In this document: positions 12,601 through 24,144 of the stretch, in pieces
Numbering within the stretch: the first letter of the stretch is position 1
How the letters are laid out: every line of letters begins with the position of its first letter
From: Cordia subcordata
Lineage: Eukaryota; Streptophyta; Magnoliopsida; Boraginales; Cordiaceae
DNA: 64,000 nt
Direction of reading: 5' to 3'
Assembly (NCBI GenBank): GCA_028554755.1
Contig: JAPTOF010000017.1
Span: forward strand, 6,944,001 to 7,008,000
Notes under the pieces: generated by a model
What the model was told of the DNA's origin: nothing
Seen by the model: the letters and a program-made list of their open reading frames with translations, nothing else
Databases searched by the model: none
Position numbers and translations under genes: made by a program

Positions 12601-13897
12601 ACAGTGCAGTTATTTTCTTGTGTCAATTGATGGACAGATAAAAGATTGGATGAAATAGAAGGTACAAATAAGACATTAGACACAGAAAGATTGCCAGATG
12701 GAGTAGCAAGAATACCAGAACCAGTGTTAAGAATAGGCAAAGTTACTCCATTACCCACTGCAACTGAACCTGTTCCCATATAAGGCTGAGTATGATGCAT
12801 CTATTGCAAATCTGAAGTGACACGACTTGTTGCTTCTGTATCCAGAAACCATGGACTAGCAACTGCAGATGGGGTAGGCCAATTAGCAGAGAATTGAGCA
12901 GTAAGAGCAGTTGAATTAGAAGACTTAGGTTTTGATTCAGAGGATTGTGCAGTAAGTGCAGCCTGTTCAGGCTTGACATAGAAATAATTTTTAGTGTCAA
13001 GCCTGTGCCAACATTGTAAAGTATTGTGGTTTGGCTTTCCACATATCTGATAAACAAGACCAGCTGTTTGATTTGTAGAAGTGTTAGGTTTTTGAGCTCT
13101 GCCTTGACCTCTTTGACCCCTGCCCCTTGAGGTGTTATTAAAAGCTCTACCTCTACCCCTGCCTCTCTGTGTATTAGTAGTAGTATACATGGCAGTTTGA
13201 AGATCTTGATTAGGTTGAGAGACAGTAGACTCAGTTAGGGTAACTTTAGAATTGAAAGCAAGGTTAAGCTCTTCATTAATGAGAAGACTAATGAGCTTAG
13301 AAACTGTGACAGGCTCAGGTCTGACTCTAATGGAAGTTCTGATAGTGTCATAAGCTGCAGGCAAGCCATGTAAGATGTAGTAGACAATATCTTCATCCTT
13401 GAGAGGCTCATTTGCTCCAGCCAAAGCATCTGCAATAGTCTTGACTTCATCAGTGAAACCTTGAATAGTCTTAGCACCCTTAGTGATATTTTGAAGTCTG
13501 TGCCTAAGTTGATACACCAAAGACCTGCTGCTAGACTGAAATCTCTGTTCTATTGCAACCAAATCTCTACAGAAGTAGTAAGCTGATAAATGTGATTGAG
13601 AATAGAATTTGAGACAGAGGCATAAAAACAACTCTTCAGATATTGATCAATGTCTTGCCAATTTGTGTACTCGGGATTAGGAGAAATAGAGCCATCAGGT
13701 TGCCTTAAGACAGGGCTAGGACAGGGAACTTTGCCTGTAACATGATCAAACAACTTGCATGCCTTGAGAAAAGATTGAAACTGAGTTTTCCAAAAAAGAT
13801 GATTTTGAGAATCAAGTTTGATATTCACATATGCTGGAAAGTATTGCAGAAGCAATTTAACAGCAGGTGAAAGTGCTTGATCTGAAAGAAGAGCCAT
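9606..13897 (-). pseudogene. Copia gag-pol polyprotein, broken
   Basis: One frame runs from the ATG at 13897 to a stop inside the 3' LTR, with five breaks: a one-base deletion near 13555-13556, and in-frame TAG codons at 12801-12803, 10695-10697, 10068-10070 and 9711-9713. Domains in order: gag (13897 to about 13100), a CCHC knuckle whose first Cys is Tyr, a protease core where the Gly of the D-T/S-G-A motif is Glu, integrase with HHCC zinc motif (WHLRLGHP ... CQDC) and DDE core (FRTDNGGEF, EQNGKVERKH), reverse transcriptase (KARLVAKGFHQKPG; YVDDIIITG), and RNase H ending near SSTEAEYRSMA and HARTKHMKLD. The breaks and lost active-site residues mean no functional polyprotein can be made. Confidence 0.95.
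9612..9622 (-). other. Polypurine tract of the copia element
   Basis: On the minus strand TTGAGGGGGGA lies immediately before the 3' LTR. This is the usual plus-strand priming site. Confidence 0.85.
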
Positions 13898-14275
13898 AAA
13901 TGCTCTATTAGGGTTAGGGTTTATAGATCAAAAAGTGAGATCACAAGAGATTTGATGATTTTGTGATGTGATTACAAAAATGATTCGATTAATAGGCTCG
14001 CACCAAAGAAAAATAGTAGTAAACAAGAAATGAGAACTGGGCGACAAGATCTGAGTAGTTTTTTATGATGATTTGGATGAGAAAACCCTAAAAATGAGAA
14101 GAAATTGAAAAAAAAAAAAAACCAATTGAATGAATAACTGAAAAGAAAAGAAATAAGAACTAGCTCGCAAATAGAGAATCTAGCTTTTTTTTTTTATGGA
14201 ATGAAAACTTGTTTGATGAACTCTGCAGCCATTAGAGATGATCTTCAGAGCTCGAAAAAAGGAACCAGAACCATG
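13898..14275 (-). other. Copia untranslated leader
   Basis: 378 bp between the primer site and the gag start codon, with an A/T-homopolymer-rich part near 14107-14121 and 14186-14196. No coding potential is seen, as expected for leader RNA. Confidence 0.7.
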
Positions 14276-14291
14276 CCTGCTCTGGATACCA
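14276..14291 (-). other. Primer binding site, tRNA-iMet type, with one extra base
   Basis: On the minus strand TGGTATCCAGAGC follows the 5' LTR directly. It matches the complement of the 3' end of initiator tRNA-Met except for one additional C after the seventh base. Confidence 0.8.
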
Positions 14292-14495
14292 TGTTAACTT
14301 GAGAGAAAAGAAACTGTTTTCATTAATCATTGAAATGATTACAAGCCTGTTATATATATAGGCTTCAGTTACAACTACGCAGTTAGTTATAACTGCTCCA
14401 CTAACTAATGCTGAGCTGTCAAAATATAACCACTAACTAACCTGACCATAACTTCTAAAACAACAATATTACAATTATAACCCTATACTCTAACA
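14292..14495 (-). repeat. Copia 5' LTR
   Basis: 204 bp, paired with 9408-9611. It is followed on the plus strand by the second AGAAC duplication at 14496-14500. Confidence 0.96.
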
Positions 14496-15059
14496 AGAAC
14501 CCTTTGCAATATAACAATGACAAGTGTCGCATAGATAGCATTCTTAACATCTTTTTGGCACGTGGCGCTCTTACATTACATTTAATTGTGAAAATCGTGT
14601 TTTACTTTAATGAGAGAAAATCGTGTTTTATTTTAATGAGATTTACATTGGTTTTCTAATTTATTTTAATACATATTATATTCCAAAATTATGACATGCA
14701 ATCTGAATTGGTTACAAATATCTATGGTAACTCTCCAATTTAATTGTTATCGGTGACCTGTTTTAATTGATATATTTTTTCTTATTTTAATCTTCTTTCC
14801 ATATTTCTATACTGTTTTCTTTTAGTAATTTTAATGTAAATCATTTTACCAAATGCTTTAATTATTCATATTTTGTTTTGTAATTTAACTCAAATATACA
14901 TAATTTAATTATTTGAATATATCTTTTTGTAATTATTTAGAAATAATAATGATACTCATTTCAACATAATGCCATTTATCTTAATTTTTTTAAAAAAATG
15001 CTTTGCATATAAAAAAACATTTTGCTTCCCCGTGCACCGCACGGATGATTGACTAGTTA

Positions 15060-16376
15060 AATATATAAAGCTGAATCGGTTGAACCACATTCATTCCCGC
15101 CAAAATTTCTGGCTCATGTAAAGCTACCACATGCTGTTTGTACTTAAAAAGGAAAAGATTACTATGTACTATGTATATTAAAAAGGAAAGACTAATCAAT
15201 CTACTTCATTCATGATTTTTCTTTTTAAAATTATTAGATTTTACAAAAATATAAAAATTGCAATCAATGTTGAAAATTTAATATGACGAAATATATTTGT
15301 ATTTCTTCCCTCATATTAATTGTTAAAGCTAATCATTAACAATAACAAAAATACTCATTTCTTCTATGTATCATACAAGCACTGCACTATTTAAATTATA
15401 TATTATAAATTCAATTAATATATTGTGTAATTATCTTTTTTTATATTATTAAATACTTATATTATTAATTTAATGCTATTTATTTTAATTATTTTATATA
15501 TTACATGTATATAAAATTATATTTAATTTTCGCGTGCATCGGAAAAGACTTGATGCAAGGGAAAAGAGTAGTTTTTCTAATGAGACTGGTCTCTACCGAC
15601 CCGCAGGCCTTGGAGAAATAAAGTTGCTTATCACGTGCCCTTTTGTCCACCTACACCTGCCAATGGGATCTTTTCTTTTCTGGTTGGTCCCAGGGTCCAG
15701 AATTAGCGAGAGCTAGATTTTCCAAGAAAGGTGACATAAAAACTCCAAGTGAAGAAGAAAAAAAGTAGATTTTTTCAAGAATCCATCTAAGAAGCTCTAG
15801 AATGCAGCCTAGCTTATGAATTATGCAGCGTACACTGAAAGATTAATTATGTTTCTGTTTGGATTTGTTTTTCTCAAAAGAGAAAAAAAAAATCTTTCAT
15901 AAAAAAATATTTCTTTTTGTGTAATAAATATTTTTATTATTTTCTTGATAAAAATCTCAAAGTGAACTTTTTTTCAAAAGTAAACAAAAAAAATTAAAGT
16001 TACAAAAATACATTTTTCCAAAGATCGATCCAGACGAAAATGGATTCCCAATGTTCGCCACTAATAAGAGGCTGCTGACAAATGTTTGATTAATAATAAA
16101 AATGCGAACCCTTTGCAACCGAGATATTGCATGCACTAGCTAGCACCATTAGTGCTCTAGTAATTCTTTTTTACTTCTGTTCGTTTTTTTCTGTTTTGTG
16201 AAGTAAGTAGCTCGTAGTCATTTCATTTCACAAAAAATTAGAAGTATACTAGAGAAATTTTCATTAAAGCAAAACTCGAAACCTACTCAAGTATGGAAAT
16301 GAGATTCCAAACTGTACACAAAACTCTTATAAACCCAATATCTATAGACCTCTTGCTTGCAAGCATCTTACTTATA
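15060..16376. other. AT-rich intergenic DNA
   Basis: No gene seen. About 15400-15545 resembles an eroded Helitron 3' part (AT-rich run ending in CGCGTGCATCG) but lacks the hairpin and CTAG end. Confidence 0.45.
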
Positions 16377-16873
16377 GTGTGTTCGGAATGATTTTATTTT
16401 AAGATATAGTGTGTTTGGAATGATCTTATTTTAAGATACTTATTTTAAAATTTAGAGATATCTTATCACATGCACCATGTAATCTACAATTATAAAAAAT
16501 AAGTTTGGATGAATTGCTTATATCTCGTAAGATAAAAAGTATAGTTTGTTTTGAATTTTTATAAGATGTATATGATAAAATGTCTTAAATCTTATAAGAT
16601 ATATCCTTATTTTAATAAAATAAATATCTTAAAATAAGATTATAACAAACAGAGTATAAATGAGGAGATATCTTATAATATTTAAAATATACATGCATTC
16701 TATGAAATAGTTGTAAAAAAAGGATGGATTTTTTTTATCTCTTATAAGATATAAAAAATATGTTCTGTTTTGAATTTTTATAATATTCATGTAATAAGAT
16801 ATCTTAAAATTTATAATATATCTCCTTATTTAAATACAATAAGCATATTAAAATAAGATCGTTTCGGACACAA
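16377..16873. mobile_element. MITE with AGTGTGTTCGGAAT ends
   Basis: The left end AGTGTGTTCGGAATGATTTT and the right end (inverse ATTGTGTCCGAAACGATCTT) form imperfect terminal inverted repeats that continue into AT-rich TTATTTTAAGAT blocks. The left TIR is present twice in tandem (16377 and about 16407). The interior has the phrase 'AGTTTGTTTTGAATTTTTATAA', which recurs downstream of the third FT exon (about 24145). Target duplication is not clear. Confidence 0.65.
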
Positions 16874-17183
16874 TTTTAGTATCTTTTGCGCCATCGGCAG
16901 ACAGCTGCTGCTTAAAAAGTTACAATGCTTTGTTGTTTATGCTCTGGAGTCTGGACCAATAAGGTATATATATCTCTTTGCATGTATCATCGTAAAGAAT
17001 ATCGGCTGTGCCCACTTTATTTACTTTCTTTGTGTGTGTGAGAGCGTGTATCTCATCTTTTTCATGTGTCACAGCTGATAGATTTTGATATTTTGGACCA
17101 AAGAACTTGAGCCAACGGGGAAGTGGCGACCCGCAAAATGATTCTTTCTCATTAATTTGATTGATAAATCTGATAGAAATATT

Positions 17184-18375
17184 AGTCCCTACATTATATT
17201 CCTTAATTAGTGCGCCTAATAATCACTGCGTACCTTCTCTTGCGTGCGAGACACGTGCTATATAATAAGACCTAAATCAACCAAAACTCCCAAAAACACG
17301 AAGCGCTGTATTTGAAACACACAAAATCTTTCTGTCTATCTCATGACTCCGATGACAATAATTTCTCCTACAACTAAAATACTTCGACGACTTCATCCAA
17401 ATCAACAACATCGGCACAAAAGTAATAATTTTTACCACAAAATACACAAATATCCACATACATGTGCGCACGCGTGCGCACACACATCTATACTATATTA
17501 TATAGAAGAACCTCCACAATATAATAATAACAAGTGTAACACAAATAACATTCTTGATATTCTTTTGTCACGTGACCTTTTTACATTATATTTAATTGTA
17601 AAAACCGTGTTTTAGTTTAGTGAAATTTACATTGATTTACTAATTTATTTTAATATTTACATATTACATCCCAAATTATGACATGCAATCTGGATTGATT
17701 GCAAATATCTATGGTAACTCTCCAATTTAGTTGTTATCAAATCATGACCTATTTTAATTGTTTTCTATCACTATAATCCGAAATTAATGCAATTTACTTA
17801 ATATATCATTATCGTATAATACTATTTATGGTAATTTGAATTTTGGTTAAGGAGTTCTTTAGGCGGAAGGCTCTTCTTGGAAGACGTGCTTGATAATCGA
17901 GGAGGCCTTGACATCTATTTTTAACTATTTTCTTTTTATAATTTTTATTTTTTATAGTTTTTTAATTTTTTTTCTCGATTAATTGAAACCTATCCACTAA
18001 ACCCTGACTTTTCTTTTCAATTTTTGATTTGTCATATTTATATAGGTGTAGTATATATATAGAAAAGGATTACATTTTAACAAAACTGAAAATGTTGTAT
18101 ACAAAGAAATCTTTCAAAATTTGTTATAGATAATTGTTTTGTTTTAGTAATATACTCTCTTTACTTATGTAGTTTATATTTTACTTAATATAATGTGTCA
18201 TTATTGTAAATATTAGTATTCTTAATGTCTTAACTTCTATACAAATCCATATTTATTTAATTCTTAAAATATAATTTGATTGCAATGTTTAGTAATATAG
18301 AAAAACTCTATTTAAAAAAAAAAACCAATCATATATTCACAACCTGTGCATGGCACAAGTGGTAGACTAGTGTAC

Positions 18376-18413
<38 letters not shown>

Positions 18414-19480
18414 TTTCATAACAGTGATGTTCAACCTCAGTACGTGTTTGAATATCATTCTGAAAACGTGTGAACATTACTGAAAAAAATATATGAAATT
18501 GCTCTAAAAATATATTTTAAATTTTCACATTACAAAAATAATTGGGAATCGATGTTCTGTTATGTGAGAAAGTAAAAGTCAAAGTTCAAAACATTTGCTC
18601 TATATATTCAAAATAAATAAACTACTGCTCAAAATTGATATCATGCTATCTGAAAAAACAAAAATCATGGTTCAAAATAAATAAACTATTGGTTCAAAAT
18701 AAAAAAAATTACTGGTTCAAAATTGATATCATGCTACCTGATAAAATAAAATTCATGGTTTAAAATGAATAAACTACTAGGTCAAAATGGCTAAACTATT
18801 AGTTCAAACTAAATAAACTGCTAGTTCAAAAATGATATCATACTACCTGATAAAATAAAAATCATGGTTCAAAATAAATAAGCTATTGGTTCAAAATGAC
18901 TAAACTACTAGTTCAAATTGAACAAACTATTGGTTCAAAATTGATATTATACTACCTAATAAAATAAAAATCATGGTTCAAAATGAATAAACTACTAGTT
19001 CAAACTGAATAAACTACTGGTCTAAATTAAATAAACTACTGGTTTAAAATTCATACACTACATGTACAAAATCAGTACAGAATTTCATATGTTACACTAG
19101 TAGTTCACAAAATATTATCATATCTAATAAATTAACAGTATTAATTTAAAACATTTACTCTACATGTTTAAAATACATAAACTATTGGATTAAAAACAAA
19201 TATAGATGCTCAAAATCACCTGACAAAAGAGACATCAGTCACAAATTAGAAGATAGATGCTTAGACATTAAAAGATAAATCCTCATATAACCTATACCCA
19301 AAACTATAGCAACAATTTTAACAGTTTCACTTTGACCTGTTAAAACATGTTTTATTTTTTTTTTTAAATTTTAAACGACGTCAAACGACGTCGTTTCAAT
19401 AAAGCGTATATAACACGTGATTTAAAGAGCATTGTGCTCCATCGGTGCACAGTGCCTATGAAGCACAGTAAAAATTTGCG
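17184..19480. repeat. Unclassified tandem-core repeat, copy 1 (split by Helitron)
   Basis: Apart from the Helitron insertion, this block is collinear with 34900-36774. It starts AGTCCCTA, passes a shared 'AAAACTCCCAAAAACACGAAG' stretch, a CA/TG repeat, a 'GATGTTCAA...CAGTACGTGTTTGAA' block and then a tandem core (about 18590-19080) built of units like GTTCAAAATGAATAAACTA. It ends with a palindrome-rich tail, AGAGCATTGTGCTCC ... GCACAGTAAAAATTTGCG. No protein is encoded. The family is not one I recognise. Confidence 0.75.
17487..18370 (+). mobile_element. Helitron, second copy
   Basis: Starts TCTATACTATATTATATAG after an A and ends CTAG (18367-18370) before a T. A TGTGC-atg-GCACA hairpin (about 18345-18359) lies shortly upstream of the end. 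It shares the 5' end and several internal blocks with the copy at 9383-15056 (for example GACATGCAATCTG and ATCTATGGTAACTCTCCAAT). It is 884 bp, non-autonomous, and inserted in the CA/TG repeat of the tandem-core element; the empty site is visible near 35168-35182. A somewhat GC-richer stretch at 17846-17925 may be captured foreign sequence. Confidence 0.87.
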
Positions 19481-20948
19481 TAGACATACATATCTATTTT
19501 TGTAAACATACGATTAATTGGACTCTTTTGGTATCATTAGTGTTTTCTATTTTATTATCAAAATTCAGAAACGGGCTCATTTGTTTCTGTTTCCATTTTC
19601 TAGAAAAATAAAAACCACCAATATTCATTTGAAACTTCAGTAAACAAGAAAAAGTAGTTTTTTCATATTATGGTAGCAGTTTTTAGAAAATTTTACTCAC
19701 ATTTTGGCAAAAATAATTATTAGAATTATCGTTTTAAAAATTAAATTAACTCATTAAAACCTTTTTTGAAAAATAAATTATTAAAATTAAAATTAATTTC
19801 AAAATAAATTTATTTTAAAATATTTTAAAATAAAACAAATTCTATAAAAAAATTAAAAATATTATGAAAATTAAAATTTCATTTCTAAAGATATATATGT
19901 TTCAAAGTGTTAGCATCAATTTTAAAAATAAATTTTCAACAAATTAAAATTATTTCTATAATGTAATTTTGAAACATTAAATTTAATTTATAAATAGTTA
20001 TTTGTAAAAATAGAATTATTTTAAAAAATATTCTAAAAAATTAAATTTATTTAAATATATATTTTGAAACATAATAAAAAATAATTTTACAAAATAATAA
20101 AATAATTTTTGAAAATATAATCTTAAAAAATAAATTAGTTTCAAAAGATAATCTTTAAAAAAATTTCATACTGTTTAGCTAAAAATTAGTTCTAATAAAT
20201 TTTATGATATAAGAAAAATTTTCTCTTATTATTATTTTACAAAATATTCTTAAATATTCTCATGTGCTCTATTTATCTAAAGTACTAAAAAAAAAGAATA
20301 AGAGACAAAATTAGTTTGTAAACTATGGGCAACTATATAGGTTTTTAGTTTTTGTTTATAGATTTTGGAATTTAACCAAACATGCTTATAATTTTTGTTT
20401 TTAATTGCTGTTAATAGTTTTTTGTTTATAATTAGTTCTAATTTCCGCTTATAAAATTTTTGTCAGCCAAACAAGCTTAAAAAACTCGCCATCGATCATA
20501 AACAACCAACTTTCCTATGTTTTAGTGATTCTTTTAAAGAAAATGTCATCAATCTGTGCCAAGAATGTCATCAACCATTGTATCTTTAATTCTTTAGGAG
20601 TAAAAATAAGAGGTTTTGCTTAATAATGTTTTTGTTCTATTTGTATATTTTTGCTGTGATTTATAAAATCTCTTGAGAAGTTTCTTCCTTTCCCTTAAAA
20701 AAAAAAGGTATATTATCTGTTTTTCACTTTAATAAATAAAAAGATAAATATATTCTTTAATTAGGACATCAGAAAATATAGGTAAAACTATAACGTTATA
20801 GGGTTTAGATTAATATGTAAGCTAAATTAATAGGGAAAAATGGAAGTCACCTTTCTTTCGATTCATGCAACGCCTCAGGCCAGGCGTTGGGAAAGATAGA
20901 AGCTAGAGGTAAAACACTCCTTAAAATAATCTTTCAATTTGTTAATAT
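19481..20948. other. Very AT-rich intergenic DNA
   Basis: Low-complexity A/T runs from 19500 to about 20470. No gene or transposon ends were found. Confidence 0.55.
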
Positions 20949-22083
20949 TGAGAAGAATCACTGAGGTTCTATTATAAAAATTATTTGATTAATATAGGAA
21001 GTGGTCCAAGACCTTTATTTGGTGATCTTGAATTTTCAGATTTTTTAATGTGGGGCTTTTTATATGTTGTAACACCCCGCTCATGTGTGATCTATAATAG
21101 TACTTGCACCACTTGACTAATTTGAGGGTCATGTGCATCACTTTGGAGTGATAAATCCCCACGACCCTTGGACGAAACTTAGATTGATTCAGGGTAGTTT
21201 ATACTACTTTGGTGTGATGAACCCCACAACCTTGGATGGAACTTAGATAATCGTGTAACCCTAAATAAGGATGCACCACTGCGGTCTAGATTGGATGTAT
21301 AGCTTGGTTACTTGCAGGAATGGGTCATCGTATGAATGGATGTGTACAATAAAAATGAGTTTGATGGGTTACATTTGGACATATGCACAGCATTAGATAT
21401 ATACAGGTTGGTTGTTTGCAGGAATGGGTCACTACATGAATGAATGTGCACAATAAATGAGTTTGATAGGTCACACTTGGACATATACGCAACATTGGAT
21501 ATATACAACTTGGTTACTTGTAGGAATGCGTCACCACATGAATGGATGTGCACAATAAACGAGTTTGATGGGCCACACTCGAGCATGAATGGATGTGAAC
21601 AACAAAAGAGTTTGATGGGTCACACCTGGATATAAGCGCAGCAGAGAGACTGGATCAAAAGCCCAACTCTGATATCATATGAAGGATCTTAAGGTTCCAT
21701 TATAAAAACAGTCAATATGGGAGAAGTAGCTAGGACTTTCATAATGTAGTCTTAGATTTTGTTATTTTTCTATGTGAGAGGAATATATTTTCCAACAATT
21801 CCTTACATGTGACCCAAAATCAGAACCAAGAAACACCAAAAACATGTGCTCAAACGAGCCATGAACCAAGAATAAGTACCCCAACGAGCCAAAGAGCAAA
21901 AACAGGTCAAAAGTGCACAACACAAGAAACTGGGCCCCGAGACCCAGCTTTGATATAATGTTAAGAATCATTAAGATTCTATAATAAAAATCAATTGGTC
22001 AATATGAAGAGTTGTCCGAGCCATTATATAGTGATCTTGAATTTTGAAATTTTTTGATATAAGACTTTTTATATGTTGTAACA
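20949..22083 (-). mobile_element. TRIM-like tandem array, three short LTRs
   Basis: Three related ~125-bp terminal repeats lie at 20949-21074, about 21678-21780 and 21959-22083. On the minus strand they start TGTTACAAC and end in GATTCTTAACA or a variant. tRNA-Met-like primer sites abut the last two (minus-strand TGATATCAGAG at 21667-21677 and TTATATCAAAGC at 21947-21958). The flanks AATAT and AACAT could be a diverged target duplication. The first interior carries a ~103-bp tandem repeat (about 21290-21640) with an AGGAATGGGTCA-type unit repeated at least three times. There are no retroviral-type proteins, hence TRIM-like. Confidence 0.72.
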
Positions 22084-22183
22084 AACATCATTTATAGCTA
22101 AGCATTAAGTTTGCTTTTCAATGATCATAAACCTTACCAGTTTACACGGCCAACTAATTTAAATTGACCAGAGGGTTGGACCC

Positions 22184-22848
22184 AGTGGCGTAGTCACACA
22201 GCTTCTAAGGGGTGCCCGTGCGTCCCTGACCCTTTTTTTTTTTTTAAGATGAAGTTGCTATTATTTTTATGTATTTCTTTTAATTATAGGAGACCAACTC
22301 ATATGCATCCTCTCATGACAAGTGTGCATTCTTTTATTTAATTTTTGAAATAAAAAAAATCCAGAACAAAAAAAAAAAGCAAATAAGTAGAAAATAAAAA
22401 ATAAAAATAGGCATAAAAAAGAAGAGAGAAAGAAAAGAAAAGATAAAAGAAAAATGACTGCTTGGTAACTCATATAAAGAAATATATAATTTTAAGTTGA
22501 ATATTCAACGTTTTCGAAATTCGTAGCTCTATTTAAAATAATGAAAGTACAATTCTATGTATAATAATGGTAACTATTTATTTATATTTCTTATGTAAAT
22601 TAAAATGTCATTACTATATTAAATATTATATATTCTTGTAATTAATTTCTTAATTTATATTAAAAGTAATATGTAAATATGCACGCGTTGAACACAGCTC
22701 TTGTCAGGAGTGAATCTAGACTTTGAAAGTAAGAGGAATAAAATTAATGTCAGAGAGGAGGAAAAGGAAAAGAGTTGTCTTGATCATTGTTGAAAAAGAA
22801 CGAACTTCTTCTCCATGCAACTTCACCCCTGGTTCTTGACTCCGCCAC
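22184..22848. mobile_element. Element with AGTGGCGTAGTCA / TGACTCCGCCAC ends
   Basis: The terminal motifs are inverse to each other with mismatches and bracket an AT-rich interior. A related pair (AGTGACGAAGCC / GCTTCGTCTA) brackets 29540-30180. The superfamily was not determined. Confidence 0.45.
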
Positions 22849-23185
22849 AGGTTGGACCTCTTTCTGGTACTCAGAAATAAGCAGATTCAACACAGATACA
22901 CTACTCGTCCAATGGTGGGATACCACTCTCGGGACCAATTGGAATATTATATATCTCCCTTTTGCAATAAGAACCAGGTCCACTTGATTATTCGCTTCGG
23001 ATAGGTGGCAGATGGTTTGAGCATAAAATTTGATTCCCCCCCCCCAAAACAAAAAGATATATTCTAATCCTTGCAGAAAAAGTGGAAGCCGACAAAATAT
23101 ATAAATCTATAAAAAGCACGCAGATGTATACTCAGTAGAGTCCAAGTACAATTGTTGTGTAACATATATATTACTTGAATTGAAT

Positions 23186-24101
23186 ATGCCGTCCAGGGAG
23201 AGAAACCCCCTGGTTGTTGGTGGAGTGATAGGAGATGTTTTGGACCCCTTTACAACTTCTGTAGACCTCACAGTAACATACAACTCTAGGGAAGTTATCA
23301 ACGGTTTTGAGCTCAAACCCTCTCAAGTTAACAACCCGCCTAGGGTTGACGTCGGAGGAGATGACCTCCGCCGCTTATATACCCTCGTAAGCTTTTAGTT
23401 TTACGATTTGCGATTCTATTGTATTTCTTTTTCATTCACATATACGATTGTATATCTATATGTGTGTGTTTTTTATGTATATCAAGATTATGGTGGATCC
23501 TGATGCTCCAACCCCAAGTGATCCTAACATGAGAGAATACTTGCACTGGTGAGTTCTCTCTAATTTTCACCAGGAACACAACAGAAGTTGTAGAAAAAAG
23601 TGAAACGGTTTAGAGTCTGCCTCATTTTAACCTAATCTGAACCACCAACTTCTTGTTCTTCGCGCATTACAATATAATACCAAAGTTCTGCCTTCCCAAC
23701 GCCTCCAAAAGGTGCTTACAAGAAACGGAAACAAATGCTTGCAGAAACTGAAACAAACTTTTATGACATATAGACATTTTGTCATGCAATAATATTGCTC
23801 CAATATAATGTCCATTTTTATGACATAAAGACCTCGTATAACTGCATATTCATCAACATGCCTGATTGTTTTGCATATATATATATAGATATTTCGTCGT
23901 AAAAATATCACTCCCAGCACAAGTCCTTTTTTCCCTTTTAAGGGAGGGTATATACCAATATTAAGAGTAAGCAGTATCGTTACGTGTCACCTTATTTCGT
24001 TATAATCAAATGCTTTCTTTAGTTTAATACTAACATATATATCCTCGAATTAATGTTTAGGTTGGTCAACAATATTCCAGCAACCACAGGGACAAGCTTC
24101 G
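23186..24101 (+). CDS. FT: FLOWERING LOCUS T-like gene, exons 1-3 only
   Basis: FT proteins are PEBP-fold mobile florigens that move from leaf to shoot apex and act with FD bZIP factors. Exon 1 is 23186-23386 (201 bp, residues 1-67), exon 2 23487-23548 (62 bp) and exon 3 24061-24101 (41 bp). These sizes equal those of Arabidopsis FT, and all splice sites are GT-AG. The protein begins [20 protein letters not shown] and contains the PEBP core DPDAP (71-75) and REYLHW (83-88). Tyr85 is the FT-type residue (TFL1-type repressors have His). The fourth exon, which holds over 40 percent of the protein, is not found after the exon 3 donor, where MITE-like DNA begins. The gene is therefore either truncated or has a very long third intron. 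A TATA-like TATAAAAAG lies at about 23109. The start is chosen at ATG 23186. Confidence 0.92.
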
Positions 24102-24144
24102 GTGAGTAATTTCTCTTTATACTTTGTAATAAACTTATGAAAAA

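Larger units (their letters stand above)
9408..14495 (-). mobile_element. Complete Ty1/copia LTR retrotransposon, inactivated
   Basis: A 5088-bp element in minus orientation with two 204-bp LTRs (9408-9611 and 14292-14495). Each LTR reads TG...CA on the plus strand. The LTRs differ at 6 positions (about 97 percent identical), and the element is flanked by AGAAC on both sides. The order of domains on the minus strand is gag, protease, integrase, reverse transcriptase, RNase H, which defines copia. The small size and short LTRs resemble the Ale lineage, but that is tentative. It sits inside the Helitron 25 bp from the Helitron 5' end. Several lesions in the polyprotein make it non-autonomous. 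Confidence 0.97.
9383..15056 (+). mobile_element. Helitron, split by a copia element
   Basis: The 5' end is TCTATACTATATTATATAG preceded by A. The 3' end has a hairpin (CCGTGC-acc-GCACGG, about 15030-15044) about 10 bases before a terminal CTAG (15053-15056), followed by T. These are the classic plant Helitron ends (5' TC, 3' hairpin plus CTRR, inserted between A and T). No Rep/helicase frame is present. Without the nested copia element and one copy of its target duplication the length is 581 bp, so it is a non-autonomous copy. The second member at 17487-18370 shares the 5' end and several blocks. Confidence 0.85.

Noticed and set aside
15400..15545. Possible third Helitron 3' end (CGCGTGCATCG)
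   Set aside because: No complete hairpin, no CTAG terminus and no matching 5' end nearby.
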